Source of the DNA: an uncultured Lachnobacterium sp.
GTDB lineage: Bacteria > Bacillota > Clostridia > Lachnospirales > Lachnospiraceae
Assembly: GCA_937889225.1 (NCBI GenBank)
Contig: CALAST010000088.1
Span: 1 to 24,448 of the forward strand
DNA length: 24,448 nucleotides
Reading direction: 5' to 3'
The position numbers and the translations under genes were made by a program. Each line of letters begins with the position of its first letter. The stretch's first letter is position 1. The notes under the pieces are model-generated. The model saw nothing but the letters and a program-made list of their open reading frames with translations. It searched no databases and was not told the origin of the DNA. Below are positions 1-7,665 of the stretch, piece after piece.

Positions 1-12
1 GCGGTTATTCGG

Positions 13-55
13 TTATGAGCAAGTAGCGAATGCGGATTGCGAATATCCGCTTGAC
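13..55 (+). repeat. Dispersed 43-bp intergenic repeat, copy 1
   Basis: This stretch matches 11412-11454 at 38 of 43 positions by eye, with no gaps. Its core can form a hairpin, GCGGAT/ATCCGC around a 7-nt loop. It ends 43 bp before the ABC-F start codon. A reading frame is open from the window edge to a TAA at 68-70. The differences between the copies are not concentrated at third codon positions, so a conserved peptide is unlikely. The function is unknown. It looks like a small dispersed repeat or a leader RNA element. Confidence 0.7.
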
Positions 56-98
56 CCGCTATTTACTTAACATATAAAAGAAGAAAGATGAGGAAGCT

Positions 99-1655
99 AT
101 GAGCATTTTAAATGTAGAACATTTGACACATGGATTTGGAGACCGTGCGATTTTTGATGATGTATCCTTTCGCCTGTTAAAAGGGGAACACATCGGATTA
201 GTCGGAGCAAACGGGGAAGGCAAATCCACGTTTATGAATATTGTAACTGGTAAACTAATGCCGGATGAAGGAAAAGTAGAGTGGGCAAAGAATGTACGTG
301 TCGGATATTTAGACCAGACAGCATCCCTTACCAAAGGAATGACCATCGAAAGCGTATTAAAATCTGCATTCGCATGGTTATTTGAACTGGAAGAACGCAT
401 GAACCAAATTTGTGATAATTTAGGGGAAGCAGACCCGGATGAAATGGATGCTATGATGGAAGAATTAGGCACGATACAGGATATGTTAGACAACCATGAT
501 TTTTATATTATTGACTCCAAAGTAGAAGAAGTAGCACGAGCACTTGGTCTTTTGGATTTAGGATTAGACCATGATGTAACCGACCTTAGTGGTGGACAGC
601 GTATGAAGGTACTTCTTGCTAAATTACTTTTGGAAAAACCGGATATTTTGCTTTTGGACGAGCCGACAAACTATTTAGATGAAGGACATATTGCATGGTT
701 AAAACGCTACTTACAGGAATATGAAAACGCCTTTATTTTAATTTCCCATGATATTCCATTTTTAAATGAAGTAATTAATTTAATTTACCACATGGAAAAT
801 CAAAAATTAGACCGTTATGTAGGCGATTACAATAAATTCCAAGAAGTATATGAAGTGAAAAAATCCCAGTTAGAAGCAGCCTACCGCAAACAGCAGCAGG
901 AAATCAGCGAATTAAAGGACTTCGTTGCCCGAAACAAAGCTCGTGTAGCAACAAGAAACATGGCAATGTCCCGCCAGAAAAAATTAGATAAAATGGATGT
1001 CATTGAATTAGCCGCAGAAAGACCAAAGCCGGAATTTCATTTTAAAGTGGGACGTACATCCGGAAAAATGCTTTTTGAAACAAAAGATTTAATAATCGGA
1101 TATGACGAACCATTGTCCAAACCATTGCAGCTTTCCATGGAACGTGGAGAAAAAATTGCACTTGTAGGTGCAAATGGTATTGGAAAAACAACCTTGTTGA
1201 AAAGTATTTTGGGTTTGATTCCATCTTTAGAAGGCAGCGTGGAACTTGGTGACAATTTGGAAATCGGCTATTTTGAACAGGAAATCAAAGAAGAAAATAC
1301 AAACACTTGTATTCAGGAAATCTGGAATGAGTTCCCTTCTTATACCCAGTATGAAGTACGTTCTGCACTTGCAAAATGCGGATTGACAACAAAGCATATC
1401 GAAAGTCAGGTACGTGTGCTTAGTGGTGGAGAACAGGCAAAGGTGCGTCTTTGCAAACTGATTAACAATAACACCAATATTTTATTATTGGATGAGCCTA
1501 CAAACCACTTAGACGTGGATGCAAAAGACGAATTAAAAAGAGCTCTTATGGAATATAAAGGAAGTATCCTTCTTATTTGCCATGAGCCGGAGTTTTATAA
1601 TGATATTGTAACAAAAGTTTGGGATTGTTCTAAGTGGACAACTAAGGTATTGTAA
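99..1655 (+). CDS. ABC-F family ATPase (ribosome-associated type)
   Basis: This is a soluble protein of 518 residues with two ABC ATPase domains and no membrane segments, the architecture of the ABC-F family. Members act at the ribosomal E site in translation or in antibiotic protection. Domain 1 has Walker A GANGEGKS (about 36-43), signature LSGGQ, and Walker B ending LLLDEPTNYLD (Asp about 187). Domain 2 has Walker A GANGIGKT (from about 357), LSGGE, and LLLDEPTNHLD (Asp about 465). A charged helical linker rich in Lys, Arg and Gln joins them, as expected for the P-site tRNA-interaction motif. The second H-loop reads CHEPEF instead of the usual SHDRxF but keeps the His. The ATG at 99 has GAGGAAG just upstream. 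Sequence alone does not separate a housekeeping factor from a resistance protein, so no symbol is given. Confidence 0.9.
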   Translation: MSILNVEHLTHGFGDRAIFDDVSFRLLKGEHIGLVGANGEGKSTFMNIVTGKLMPDEGKVEWAKNVRVGYLDQTASLTKGMTIESVLKSAFAWLFELEERMNQICDNLGEADPDEMDAMMEELGTIQDMLDNHDFYIIDSKVEEVARALGLLDLGLDHDVTDLSGGQRMKVLLAKLLLEKPDILLLDEPTNYLDEGHIAWLKRYLQEYENAFILISHDIPFLNEVINLIYHMENQKLDRYVGDYNKFQEVYEVKKSQLEAAYRKQQQEISELKDFVARNKARVATRNMAMSRQKKLDKMDVIELAAERPKPEFHFKVGRTSGKMLFETKDLIIGYDEPLSKPLQLSMERGEKIALVGANGIGKTTLLKSILGLIPSLEGSVELGDNLEIGYFEQEIKEENTNTCIQEIWNEFPSYTQYEVRSALAKCGLTTKHIESQVRVLSGGEQAKVRLCKLINNNTNILLLDEPTNHLDVDAKDELKRALMEYKGSILLICHEPEFYNDIVTKVWDCSKWTTKVL

Positions 1656-1776
1656 GAGAACGTATAAGTTGAGTGTGAATCCTTTCATATCAATGCAGAC
1701 ATAGTTTGTTATGCCATATAACGATTAAGTATCAGATAAACAGTAATAATAAATAGATTAAAATAATGGAGAGTAT

Positions 1777-3036
1777 ATGAACAAAAAGAGAATTATAAGT
1801 ATTGTACTTATTTTATGTACTTTAATTGGAGTTTTTTTCATAAGGGAAAATATAAAAGCCACATCCGCAACACAAAAAAAGGAAGAGGCAGAAGACAATT
1901 TAGAAAATGTAGAGAATCAGATTCAAGACATTGAAAATCAACAGCAAGAAGTAGAAGATGAAATTACAAAAGTAAAAAAACAATTAGCGGAATTATTTGC
2001 TAAACAAGAAAAGTTAGAGGATGAAATTGCCAAGACACAGGCAGATATTGAGCAGACAAAAATGGATTTGGAGATTGCCCAAAAAGAAGCAGATACACAG
2101 TATGAATCCATGAAAGTACGTATCCAATATATGTATGAAAACAGTACCGAAGATTCCATTTGGGAAGCGATTATTGGAGCGAAGGGAATCAGCGATTTAT
2201 TAAATCGTGTAGAATACATAACCATGGTGCATAATGCAGACCGCGATTTGACAGAACAGTATAAAGCAGCCGTTGCAGTTGTGCAGGAAAAAGAAGCAAA
2301 ATTGCAAGCAGAAATGGAAAATCTTTTGGTAAAACAGGAAGTCTTTTTAGGACAGCAGGCAGATATCGAAGAAATGGTTGCACAGCTTGAAGGTGAGCAG
2401 GCACAATTTGCCGAACAGCTTGCATCTGCACAAAAACAAGCGGAAAAATATCAGCAGATTATTGCAGAACAGGATGAAATTATCCGAAAAGAGGAAGAAG
2501 CAAGAAGAAAAGCCGAAGAAGAACGTAAACGAAAAGAAGAGGAAGAACGAAAGAAAAAAGAGGAAGAACGAAAGAAAAAAGAGGAAGAAGAAAAACGAAA
2601 ACAAGAAGAAGAAAATAAAAAAGAAGAAAATAAAAACAACAATAATAAGGACGATAACGAATCCAAGGGCAGTGTATCAGGAACAGAATTGGTAAACTAT
2701 GCACTTAAGTTTGTAGGCAATCCTTATGTATGGGGCGGCAATAGCTTGACAAACGGATGTGACTGTTCCGGATTTGTGCATTTAATTTACAAACACTTTG
2801 GTTATACATTGCCACGTTATTCCATGAGTTTCTTAAATGTAGGAACGCCGGTATCGTTGGATGAAATCAAAGTAGGTGATATTGTTGTATATACCAAAAA
2901 AGATGGCGTTGGACATGTTGCAATTTATATGGGAAATGGAAAGATTGTAGAAGCACAGTCATCAAAGGCAGGTATTACTGCAAATCGTAGAGTGGACTGC
3001 CGTGAAATTGCAGGAATTCGAAGAGTATTAGACTAG
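1777..3036 (+). CDS. Secreted coiled-coil NlpC/P60 peptidoglycan hydrolase
   Basis: This 419-residue protein is probably a cell-wall endopeptidase acting outside the membrane (CwlO/PcsB-like architecture). Residues 1-31 form a signal peptide: a KKR start, a hydrophobic core and an ATSA-type cleavage region. Residues of about 32-235 are a long Glu/Gln/Lys coiled coil. Residues of about 236-290 are a Lys/Glu/Arg repeat tract, followed by an Asn-rich linker. The NlpC/P60 domain runs from about 302 to 419. The catalytic Cys is C330 in CDCSGF and the catalytic His is H380 in GHVAIY. The third active-site position, His in E. coli Spr, falls in VEAQSS, so Glu392 or nearby Gln394 sits there. The gene lies 15 bp upstream of proC, whose start has its own RBS, so the two may share a transcript. 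In PcsB/CwlO proteins the coiled coil responds to FtsEX; that link is inferred here. Confidence 0.92.
   Translation: MNKKRIISIVLILCTLIGVFFIRENIKATSATQKKEEAEDNLENVENQIQDIENQQQEVEDEITKVKKQLAELFAKQEKLEDEIAKTQADIEQTKMDLEIAQKEADTQYESMKVRIQYMYENSTEDSIWEAIIGAKGISDLLNRVEYITMVHNADRDLTEQYKAAVAVVQEKEAKLQAEMENLLVKQEVFLGQQADIEEMVAQLEGEQAQFAEQLASAQKQAEKYQQIIAEQDEIIRKEEEARRKAEEERKRKEEEERKKKEEERKKKEEEEKRKQEEENKKEENKNNNNKDDNESKGSVSGTELVNYALKFVGNPYVWGGNSLTNGCDCSGFVHLIYKHFGYTLPRYSMSFLNVGTPVSLDEIKVGDIVVYTKKDGVGHVAIYMGNGKIVEAQSSKAGITANRRVDCREIAGIRRVLD
2539..2580 (+). repeat. Tandem 21-bp repeat inside the hydrolase linker (two perfect copies plus a partial third)
   Basis: The unit begins GAGGAAGAACG and ends in an A-run. 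It occurs identically at 2539-2559 and 2560-2580, and a truncated copy starts at 2581. Each unit encodes seven residues of the EEERKKK type, so gain or loss keeps the frame. It lies between the coiled coil and the catalytic domain and would vary linker length. Confidence 0.85.
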
Positions 3037-3051
3037 AGCGGAGGAGAGAAA

Positions 3052-3867
3052 ATGAGTATTCGAGTTGGATTTATAGGTTGTGGAAATATGGGAGGTGCAC
3101 TTGCAATAGCTGCATCCCATTCAAAAAATAGTATGCCGGTAGATATTTATCTTGCAGATGCATTTACAGAAAAAGCAAAGCAGCTTGCAGAAACAATTGG
3201 AAAATGTCAGGTGGCAGACAATGAAATGATTGCACAGACTTGCGATTATATCTTTTTAGGTGTAAAACCGCAAATGATGCGAAATATGCTTCAAACAATT
3301 GCGCCTATCCTTCAAAAACGTTTGGACCGATTTGTTTTAGTAACAATGGCAGCAGGTCTTAGCATGGAAACGGTTCGTGAAATGGCAGGTCAAAAATACC
3401 CAATCATTCGTTTAATGCCAAATACACCTGTTTTAGTTGGAAAGGGCATGATATTAGTGACATCTTCTGAAGTGACAGAAGAAGAAAAGCAACAGTTCTT
3501 TGCAGTTATGCAGGAAGCAGGAAACTTTGATGAAATTCCGGAAAGCTTAATTGATGCAGGTAGTGCTGTATCAGGTTGTGGACCGGCTTTCGTATATCAA
3601 TTTATCGAAGCACTTGCAGATGGTGCCGTAGCTTGTGGCGTACCAAGAGACAAAGCCATAGAATATGCGGCACAGACATTAAGCGGAGCAGCAGAAATGG
3701 TATTACAGACGAAAAAACATCCGGGAGAATTAAAAGATGCAGTATGTTCTCCGGCAGGAAGCACGATTCAGGGAGTGCGTACATTAGAAGCACATGCATT
3801 CCGAGGTGGTGTGTTGGAAGCCGTTATTGCAGCTTATGAAAAAACAAAAGAATTAGGAAAAAAATAA
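3052..3867 (+). CDS. proC: Pyrroline-5-carboxylate reductase
   Basis: This enzyme catalyses the last step of proline synthesis, NAD(P)H-dependent reduction of pyrroline-5-carboxylate to proline in the cytosol. It has 271 residues, the usual family length. The N-terminal Rossmann fold shows GFIGCGNMGGA. RLMPNTPVLVGKGM follows mid-protein. The C-terminal dimerisation and active-site region contains AGSAVSGCGPAFVYQF and the diagnostic SPAGSTIQGV. GGAGGAGAG precedes the ATG. It is followed after 2 bp by proB and then by proA, so the whole glutamate-to-proline route is present. Confidence 0.97.
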   Translation: MSIRVGFIGCGNMGGALAIAASHSKNSMPVDIYLADAFTEKAKQLAETIGKCQVADNEMIAQTCDYIFLGVKPQMMRNMLQTIAPILQKRLDRFVLVTMAAGLSMETVREMAGQKYPIIRLMPNTPVLVGKGMILVTSSEVTEEEKQQFFAVMQEAGNFDEIPESLIDAGSAVSGCGPAFVYQFIEALADGAVACGVPRDKAIEYAAQTLSGAAEMVLQTKKHPGELKDAVCSPAGSTIQGVRTLEAHAFRGGVLEAVIAAYEKTKELGKK

Positions 3868-3869
3868 TT

Positions 3870-4637
3870 ATGAGAATTGTAGTAAAAGTGGGAACTTCTA
3901 CATTAGCACACCCAACAGGAAGATTAAATATCCAGCGTGTAGAAGAATTGGTAAAAGTATTAAGTGATTTAAAAAATGCAGGGCATGAAATGGTACTTGT
4001 TTCTTCCGGTGCAATCGGAATGGGCGTAGGAAAACTCATGCTTCCTGCACGCCCGACAGACATGGAAACAAAACAGGCCGCAGCAGCAGTAGGACAATGT
4101 GAGTTGATGTATACATATGACAAACTGTTTACGGAATATAATCATACGGTAGCACAGATTTTGTTGACAGGTGATGATATCGAACATGTAAACAGAAGAA
4201 AAAATTTTGAAAATACCATGATGCGTTTGCTGGAACTTGGGGCATTACCGATTATCAATGAAAATGACAGTATTTCTACCGAAGAAATTGAAATTGGAGA
4301 TAATGACCGTTTGGGTGCGATTGTGGCAAGAAGCATAAAAGCGGACTTGTTAATTCTTTTAACGGATATTGACGGATTATATACCGCAGACCCACATAAA
4401 GACCCAAATGGAAAACTGATACCGGTAGTAGAAGAACTTACATGGGACATTATGCAGTTAGCAGGTGGTGCAGGAACAAAGCAAGGAACCGGTGGCATGA
4501 TGACAAAACTTTTAGCGGCAAAGATTGCGACAGAAGCGGATGTGGAAATGGTTATCGCAAATGGGCAGAAACCACGGATTCTTTATCAGATTATAGATGG
4601 GGAACAGGTGGGAACGAAGTTTCTTTGCCGAAAGTAG
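3870..4637 (+). CDS. proB: Glutamate 5-kinase, short form without PUA domain
   Basis: This enzyme phosphorylates glutamate with ATP to gamma-glutamyl phosphate, the first and normally feedback-controlled step of proline synthesis. The 255 residues cover only the amino-acid-kinase domain. Visible motifs are VKVGTSTL at the start, SSGAIGMG, IINENDSIS, GDNDRLGAIVA and LLTDIDGLYT. The C-terminal PUA domain of the roughly 367-residue E. coli enzyme is absent. The protein ends cleanly after GTKFLCRK, and I see no continuation of a PUA domain before proA, so this looks like a natural short form and not a frameshift. It starts 2 bp after proC. Its Shine-Dalgarno is probably AGGA inside the end of proC, implying translational coupling. 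Confidence 0.96.
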   Translation: MRIVVKVGTSTLAHPTGRLNIQRVEELVKVLSDLKNAGHEMVLVSSGAIGMGVGKLMLPARPTDMETKQAAAAVGQCELMYTYDKLFTEYNHTVAQILLTGDDIEHVNRRKNFENTMMRLLELGALPIINENDSISTEEIEIGDNDRLGAIVARSIKADLLILLTDIDGLYTADPHKDPNGKLIPVVEELTWDIMQLAGGAGTKQGTGGMMTKLLAAKIATEADVEMVIANGQKPRILYQIIDGEQVGTKFLCRK

Positions 4638-4758
4638 AAGTAAGTAACGATATAGATTGTGAGCATTTATTATTCATAGTGATGTATTTTTAGGAACATT
4701 TATTTTGAAAACAAAAATATATTTTAGTTGATTATAATTCAAGAAAGCAGGTGTATGT

Positions 4759-6000
4759 ATGACAACCTTTGAAATTTTAACAAAAGCAAAAGAAGCCAAA
4801 CAGTCCATGATGTTGGCATCGACAGAACAAAAGAACAATGCATTATATGCCATGGCAGAAGAATTAATAAAAGGAACAGAAGAAATTCTTGCAGCAAACA
4901 AACAGGATGTAGAAGCAGCAAGAGGAATTATTTCTGAAGTAATGATTGACCGTCTTTTATTAACCGAAACAAGAATTCAGCAGATGGCACAAGGAATCCG
5001 TGAAGTTGCAGAACTTCCGGACCCGGTAGGAAAAGTATGGAACCGAGTAGAACGGGAAAATGGTCTTATTATCGAAAAAACTGCGGTAGCAATGGGCGTA
5101 GTGGCTATTATTTATGAAAGCCGTCCAAACGTTACCTCAGATGCAGCGGCACTCGCATTAAAAAGCGGCAATGTTTGTGTGCTTCGTGGTGGAAAAGAAG
5201 CCTACCATTCTGCAGCAGCTATCGTAAAATCCTTAAAACGCGGACTTGCACAAGTTGGTATTTCAGAGGATGCAGTAAATCTTGTAGAAGATACGACAAG
5301 AGCTTCTGCAACAGAATTAATGACTGCGGTTGGATATGTTGATTTATTAATTCCTCGTGGTGGTGCAGGGTTGATTCGTGCCGTTACCGAAAATGCAAAA
5401 GTACCTTGTATTCAGACCGGTACAGGCATCTGTCATATCTATGTAGATAAAGACGCAGACCAGGAAAAAGCATTAAATATCATCAAAAATGCCAAAACAA
5501 GCAGACCTTCCGTATGCAATGCAGCAGAAGTATGTATCGTACATAAAGAAATTGCGGAGACATTTTTACCAAAGTTAAATGAAGTATTAACAACAGGAGA
5601 ACATCCTGTAGAGCTTCGTTTAGATGAAATAGCGGCACAGATCATTGCAGGCACAAAAGCAGGTGAAAATGATTTTGATACCGAATTTTTAGATTATATC
5701 ATGGGTGTAAAAATTGTCGAATCCGTAGAAGAAGCCATTGCACATATCGCAATGCATTCTACCGGACATAGTGAAGCCATTATAACAGCAAATGATGAAG
5801 CAGCAAAGAAATTTACAATGGCAGTAGATAGTGCAGCCGTTTATGTCAATGCATCTACCCGTTTTACCGACGGAGGAGAATTTGGACTTGGCTGTGAAAT
5901 GGGCATCTCCACACAAAAACTTCATGCAAGAGGACCGATGGGACTCGAAGAACTGTGTTGCTATAAATATATCATTCGTGGAAATGGGCAGATAAGATAA
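4759..6000 (+). CDS. proA: Glutamate-5-semialdehyde dehydrogenase (gamma-glutamyl phosphate reductase)
   Basis: This enzyme reduces gamma-glutamyl phosphate to glutamate semialdehyde with NADPH and works directly with ProB. It has 413 residues, typical of the family, with an aldehyde-dehydrogenase fold. Motifs are IYESRPNVTSDAAALALKSG, LIPRGGAGLI, QTGTGICHIYVD and SRPSVCNAAE. The Cys in the last motif (C253) matches the catalytic Cys of ProA proteins. FTDGGEFGLGCEMGIS lies near the C-terminus. It is separated from proB by 121 bp of AT-rich DNA, wider than the proC-proB gap. That gap has a TATAAT at 4733 but no convincing -35 box, so an extra promoter is possible but unproven. AGGTG precedes the ATG. 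Confidence 0.97.
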   Translation: MTTFEILTKAKEAKQSMMLASTEQKNNALYAMAEELIKGTEEILAANKQDVEAARGIISEVMIDRLLLTETRIQQMAQGIREVAELPDPVGKVWNRVERENGLIIEKTAVAMGVVAIIYESRPNVTSDAAALALKSGNVCVLRGGKEAYHSAAAIVKSLKRGLAQVGISEDAVNLVEDTTRASATELMTAVGYVDLLIPRGGAGLIRAVTENAKVPCIQTGTGICHIYVDKDADQEKALNIIKNAKTSRPSVCNAAEVCIVHKEIAETFLPKLNEVLTTGEHPVELRLDEIAAQIIAGTKAGENDFDTEFLDYIMGVKIVESVEEAIAHIAMHSTGHSEAIITANDEAAKKFTMAVDSAAVYVNASTRFTDGGEFGLGCEMGISTQKLHARGPMGLEELCCYKYIIRGNGQIR

Positions 6001-6041
6001 AGGATAACCACCCTACTTTTTCGTGATTGTTTATGTTGGGG

Positions 6042-6096
6042 TATGAAACAGAAATTTATGCGGAAAATACCCCGAAAAAGAAGAAAATCGGGGTAT
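6042..6096 (+). repeat. Dispersed CCCCGAA hairpin repeat, copy A
   Basis: Positions 6042-6076 match 19735-19769 at 32 of 35 positions. The right part of each element contains GGGGTAT followed by AGAAGT. The arms 6067-6075 (ATACCCCGA) and 6088-6096 (TCGGGGTAT) form a perfect 9-bp stem. The copy begins 41 bp after the proA stop codon, and copy B begins about 52 bp after rimI. Both are downstream of a plus-strand gene in the same orientation. The likely role is a 3'-UTR or terminator-like element, but there is no U-tract on the plus strand. Confidence 0.65.
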
Positions 6097-6125
6097 AGAA
6101 GTCCTTTATTAGATTTCTATACCCC
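6076..6125 (-). terminator. Probable terminator of the minus-strand membrane-protein operon
   Basis: The arms 6090-6102 and 6113-6125 pair over 13 bp, with one G-U pair and a 10-nt loop. Read on the minus strand, the hairpin is followed by a T-rich tail (complement of 6076-6089), as for an intrinsic terminator 16 bp past the DUF975 gene stop. On the plus strand its left arm overlaps the right arm of the repeat hairpin, so the two stems exclude each other. Confidence 0.6.
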
Positions 6126-6140
6126 AAGTAAATTTAGATG

Positions 6141-6911
6141 TTAAATATATTGCTCAAATACGTTTGTATTATTTGTGTTTGTATGTTTATAAACTTCAAT
6201 TTTATCCAACTGTCCGGTCAATTCATAATAAAAAAGCGTAACCGTCTGTGTCATATAAGGCTGTACCCACAAAATTGCAAGCCCGAAAGAAAGAGCCACA
6301 AGCAGCATCATCCCAAGAAAACTAAGCTGTAAATAAAAATATTTGCCAAGATTTCCTTTCATAAGCCTTTGCATTTGTATAAAAGCTTCTCCAACAGAAA
6401 AAGCAGGATTTTCCATTAGCACAAAAAATAATAAATCAAAAGTCAAAGAAAATAATAACGTAATGATTATTCCAATAATAATTAATCCAAGTGCCGGAAC
6501 AATAGCCTTTCCAAAATAAAGAAATAGTATTCCAACAAAAATTGGTATCATGCACAAGAGCGTAAGTCCAAAATGAGCAAATCTTGCAAGAATATAACGG
6601 TCCGGCATATTTTTTACATAGAAAAACAAATCTTTCATTTCAATTTTTTTGTGCTGTGCAATCGAAAAATGAATGCGATATTGTCCACAAGTCAATAATA
6701 TGGAAACCAAACCAATTATCACTTGTGCGATATAATAAATAATGTTTTGTGTAGAAAAACGCACTGCTGTTGTTTGCAGCATGGAAAATGGCAATTCAAA
6801 CAATGAGGCAATCAATGAGGTGAGGATAAATGCCCGCATTGGAAGAATATATCCGCATGCACTTAAATTCTCTCGTGCAATTCGTTTTAATTCTTTACAT
6901 TTTCTTTTCAT
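6141..6911 (-). CDS. DUF975-type integral membrane protein
   Basis: This protein has 256 residues, a basic N-terminus (MKRKCKELKR) and about five to six hydrophobic segments: about 27-45, 58-78, 110-130, 135-165, 200-215 and a weak one near 135. The region FIQMQRLMKGNLGKYF followed by LQLSFLGMMLL and LWVQPYMTQT matches the pattern of DUF975 proteins (LMKGxK...LxLSFIGW...PY), which are common in Clostridia and have no established function. It converges on proA and lies 67 bp downstream of another small membrane-protein gene on the same strand, so the two may be co-transcribed. A GGAG lies 13 nt before the ATG, which is rather far, so the start is less certain than the family call. Confidence 0.75.
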   Translation of the reverse strand: MKRKCKELKRIARENLSACGYILPMRAFILTSLIASLFELPFSMLQTTAVRFSTQNIIYYIAQVIIGLVSILLTCGQYRIHFSIAQHKKIEMKDLFFYVKNMPDRYILARFAHFGLTLLCMIPIFVGILFLYFGKAIVPALGLIIIGIIITLLFSLTFDLLFFVLMENPAFSVGEAFIQMQRLMKGNLGKYFYLQLSFLGMMLLVALSFGLAILWVQPYMTQTVTLFYYELTGQLDKIEVYKHTNTNNTNVFEQYI

Positions 6912-6978
6912 AATCTTTAAAATGCTCCTTTATTTATAAATCCTTTAATCGTATATATCCGTAAATATAGATTGTTTT

Positions 6979-7410
6979 TTATTGGAAAAACTCTCCATAC
7001 AACATTTCAAAATCATATCCTGCCATTTCGCACGCTTCCCGAAGAATTTCTTCAATACTTCCATATTCCGCTAATGCAATCTGGAAAGCAACTGTATAAA
7101 AAATTATTGTAAGAAGCAATCCAATCACGCCCAAAATCACGCCCCATCTGGCTTTCGAGCCAAATTTCATATTGCCACCTTTAGAAAGAATCGCAAAAAG
7201 AATTGCCATTGCCCCTGCTACAAAGGAAACATAAATAATGCTGCATGTTAAGATACTGGTAATTCCCAAGGCAAATGCAACTTTTTCATATAAATTTACC
7301 GCAGGTTGTGGTGTTGCATAATAATTATGATTGTAGTTGTTTGGATTGGATGAAGAATTTGGTTGATTGTCTCCAGAGTTGTCATAGGGATTGTAATTAT
7401 TATAGTCCAT
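6979..7410 (-). CDS. Small membrane protein with Asn/Tyr-rich head (DUF4190-like)
   Basis: This protein has about 143 residues. Residues of about 1-40 are a disordered Asn/Tyr/Pro/Ser-rich head, presumably cytoplasmic. Two hydrophobic segments follow: one from VAFALGITSILTCS to AILFAIL, and one around WGVILGVIGLLLTIIFY, joined by a short basic loop (SKGGNMKFGSKAR). An acidic C-terminal tail of about 30 residues ends the protein. This two-helix layout with a low-complexity head resembles DUF4190-type proteins of Firmicutes, function unknown. The start was chosen at the second ATG (7410): AAAGGA abuts the first ATG (7419) with no spacing but lies 9 nt from the second. It probably heads a two-gene operon with the DUF975 gene and is divergent from tex. 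Confidence 0.6.
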   Translation of the reverse strand: MDYNNYNPYDNSGDNQPNSSSNPNNYNHNYYATPQPAVNLYEKVAFALGITSILTCSIIYVSFVAGAMAILFAILSKGGNMKFGSKARWGVILGVIGLLLTIIFYTVAFQIALAEYGSIEEILREACEMAGYDFEMLYGEFFQ

Positions 7411-7602
7411 GTATTTCATTCCTTTATTTTATAAAAATTTGTAATCAAGTAAGATGGATATTTTCAAAGTTTAACAATATTTTTAATAATATTCTTTGAA
7501 AAATCTTATGATAACATCATACCACTTTCAATAGAATTGAGAAAGATAAAATTTTAGAATTATGATATTTTATAGAATAGCATAAAGTGAATACTCAAAA
7601 TC

Positions 7603-7631
7603 TTGCAAATCCTATATCACTTCGTTATAAT
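7603..7631 (+). promoter_or_regulatory. Promoter of tex (TTGCAA-17-TATAAT)
   Basis: TTGCAA at 7603-7608 and TATAAT at 7626-7631 are 17 bp apart, a near-consensus housekeeping-sigma promoter. The transcript would start near 7637, about 29 nt before the tex ATG. The TTG that could extend the tex frame upstream is part of this -35 box. Confidence 0.75.
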
Positions 7632-7665
7632 AAAATCAATTTTAATCAGGAAGGAACTAAATCAT

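Noticed and set aside
15..26. Minimal upstream ORF ATG-AGC-AAG-TAG ahead of the ABC-F gene, as in attenuation leaders
   Set aside because: It has no ribosome binding site, and the second copy of the same repeat has ATA instead of ATG, so the codon is not conserved.
2347..2704. Several long minus-strand and alternate-frame ORFs (Phe/Leu/Ser-rich) in the hydrolase gene
   Set aside because: They are shadows of the Lys/Glu-rich plus-strand repeat tract, with no RBS and an extreme composition explained by the real frame.
3037..3051. Proline T-box or other leader ahead of proC
   Set aside because: Only 15 bp separate the hydrolase gene from proC, leaving no room for such an element, and no T-box GGTGG motif is visible upstream.
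7603..7665. Upstream TTG start for tex
   Set aside because: This TTG is the -35 box of a good promoter whose transcript starts downstream of it. The ATG at 7666 has a proper RBS.
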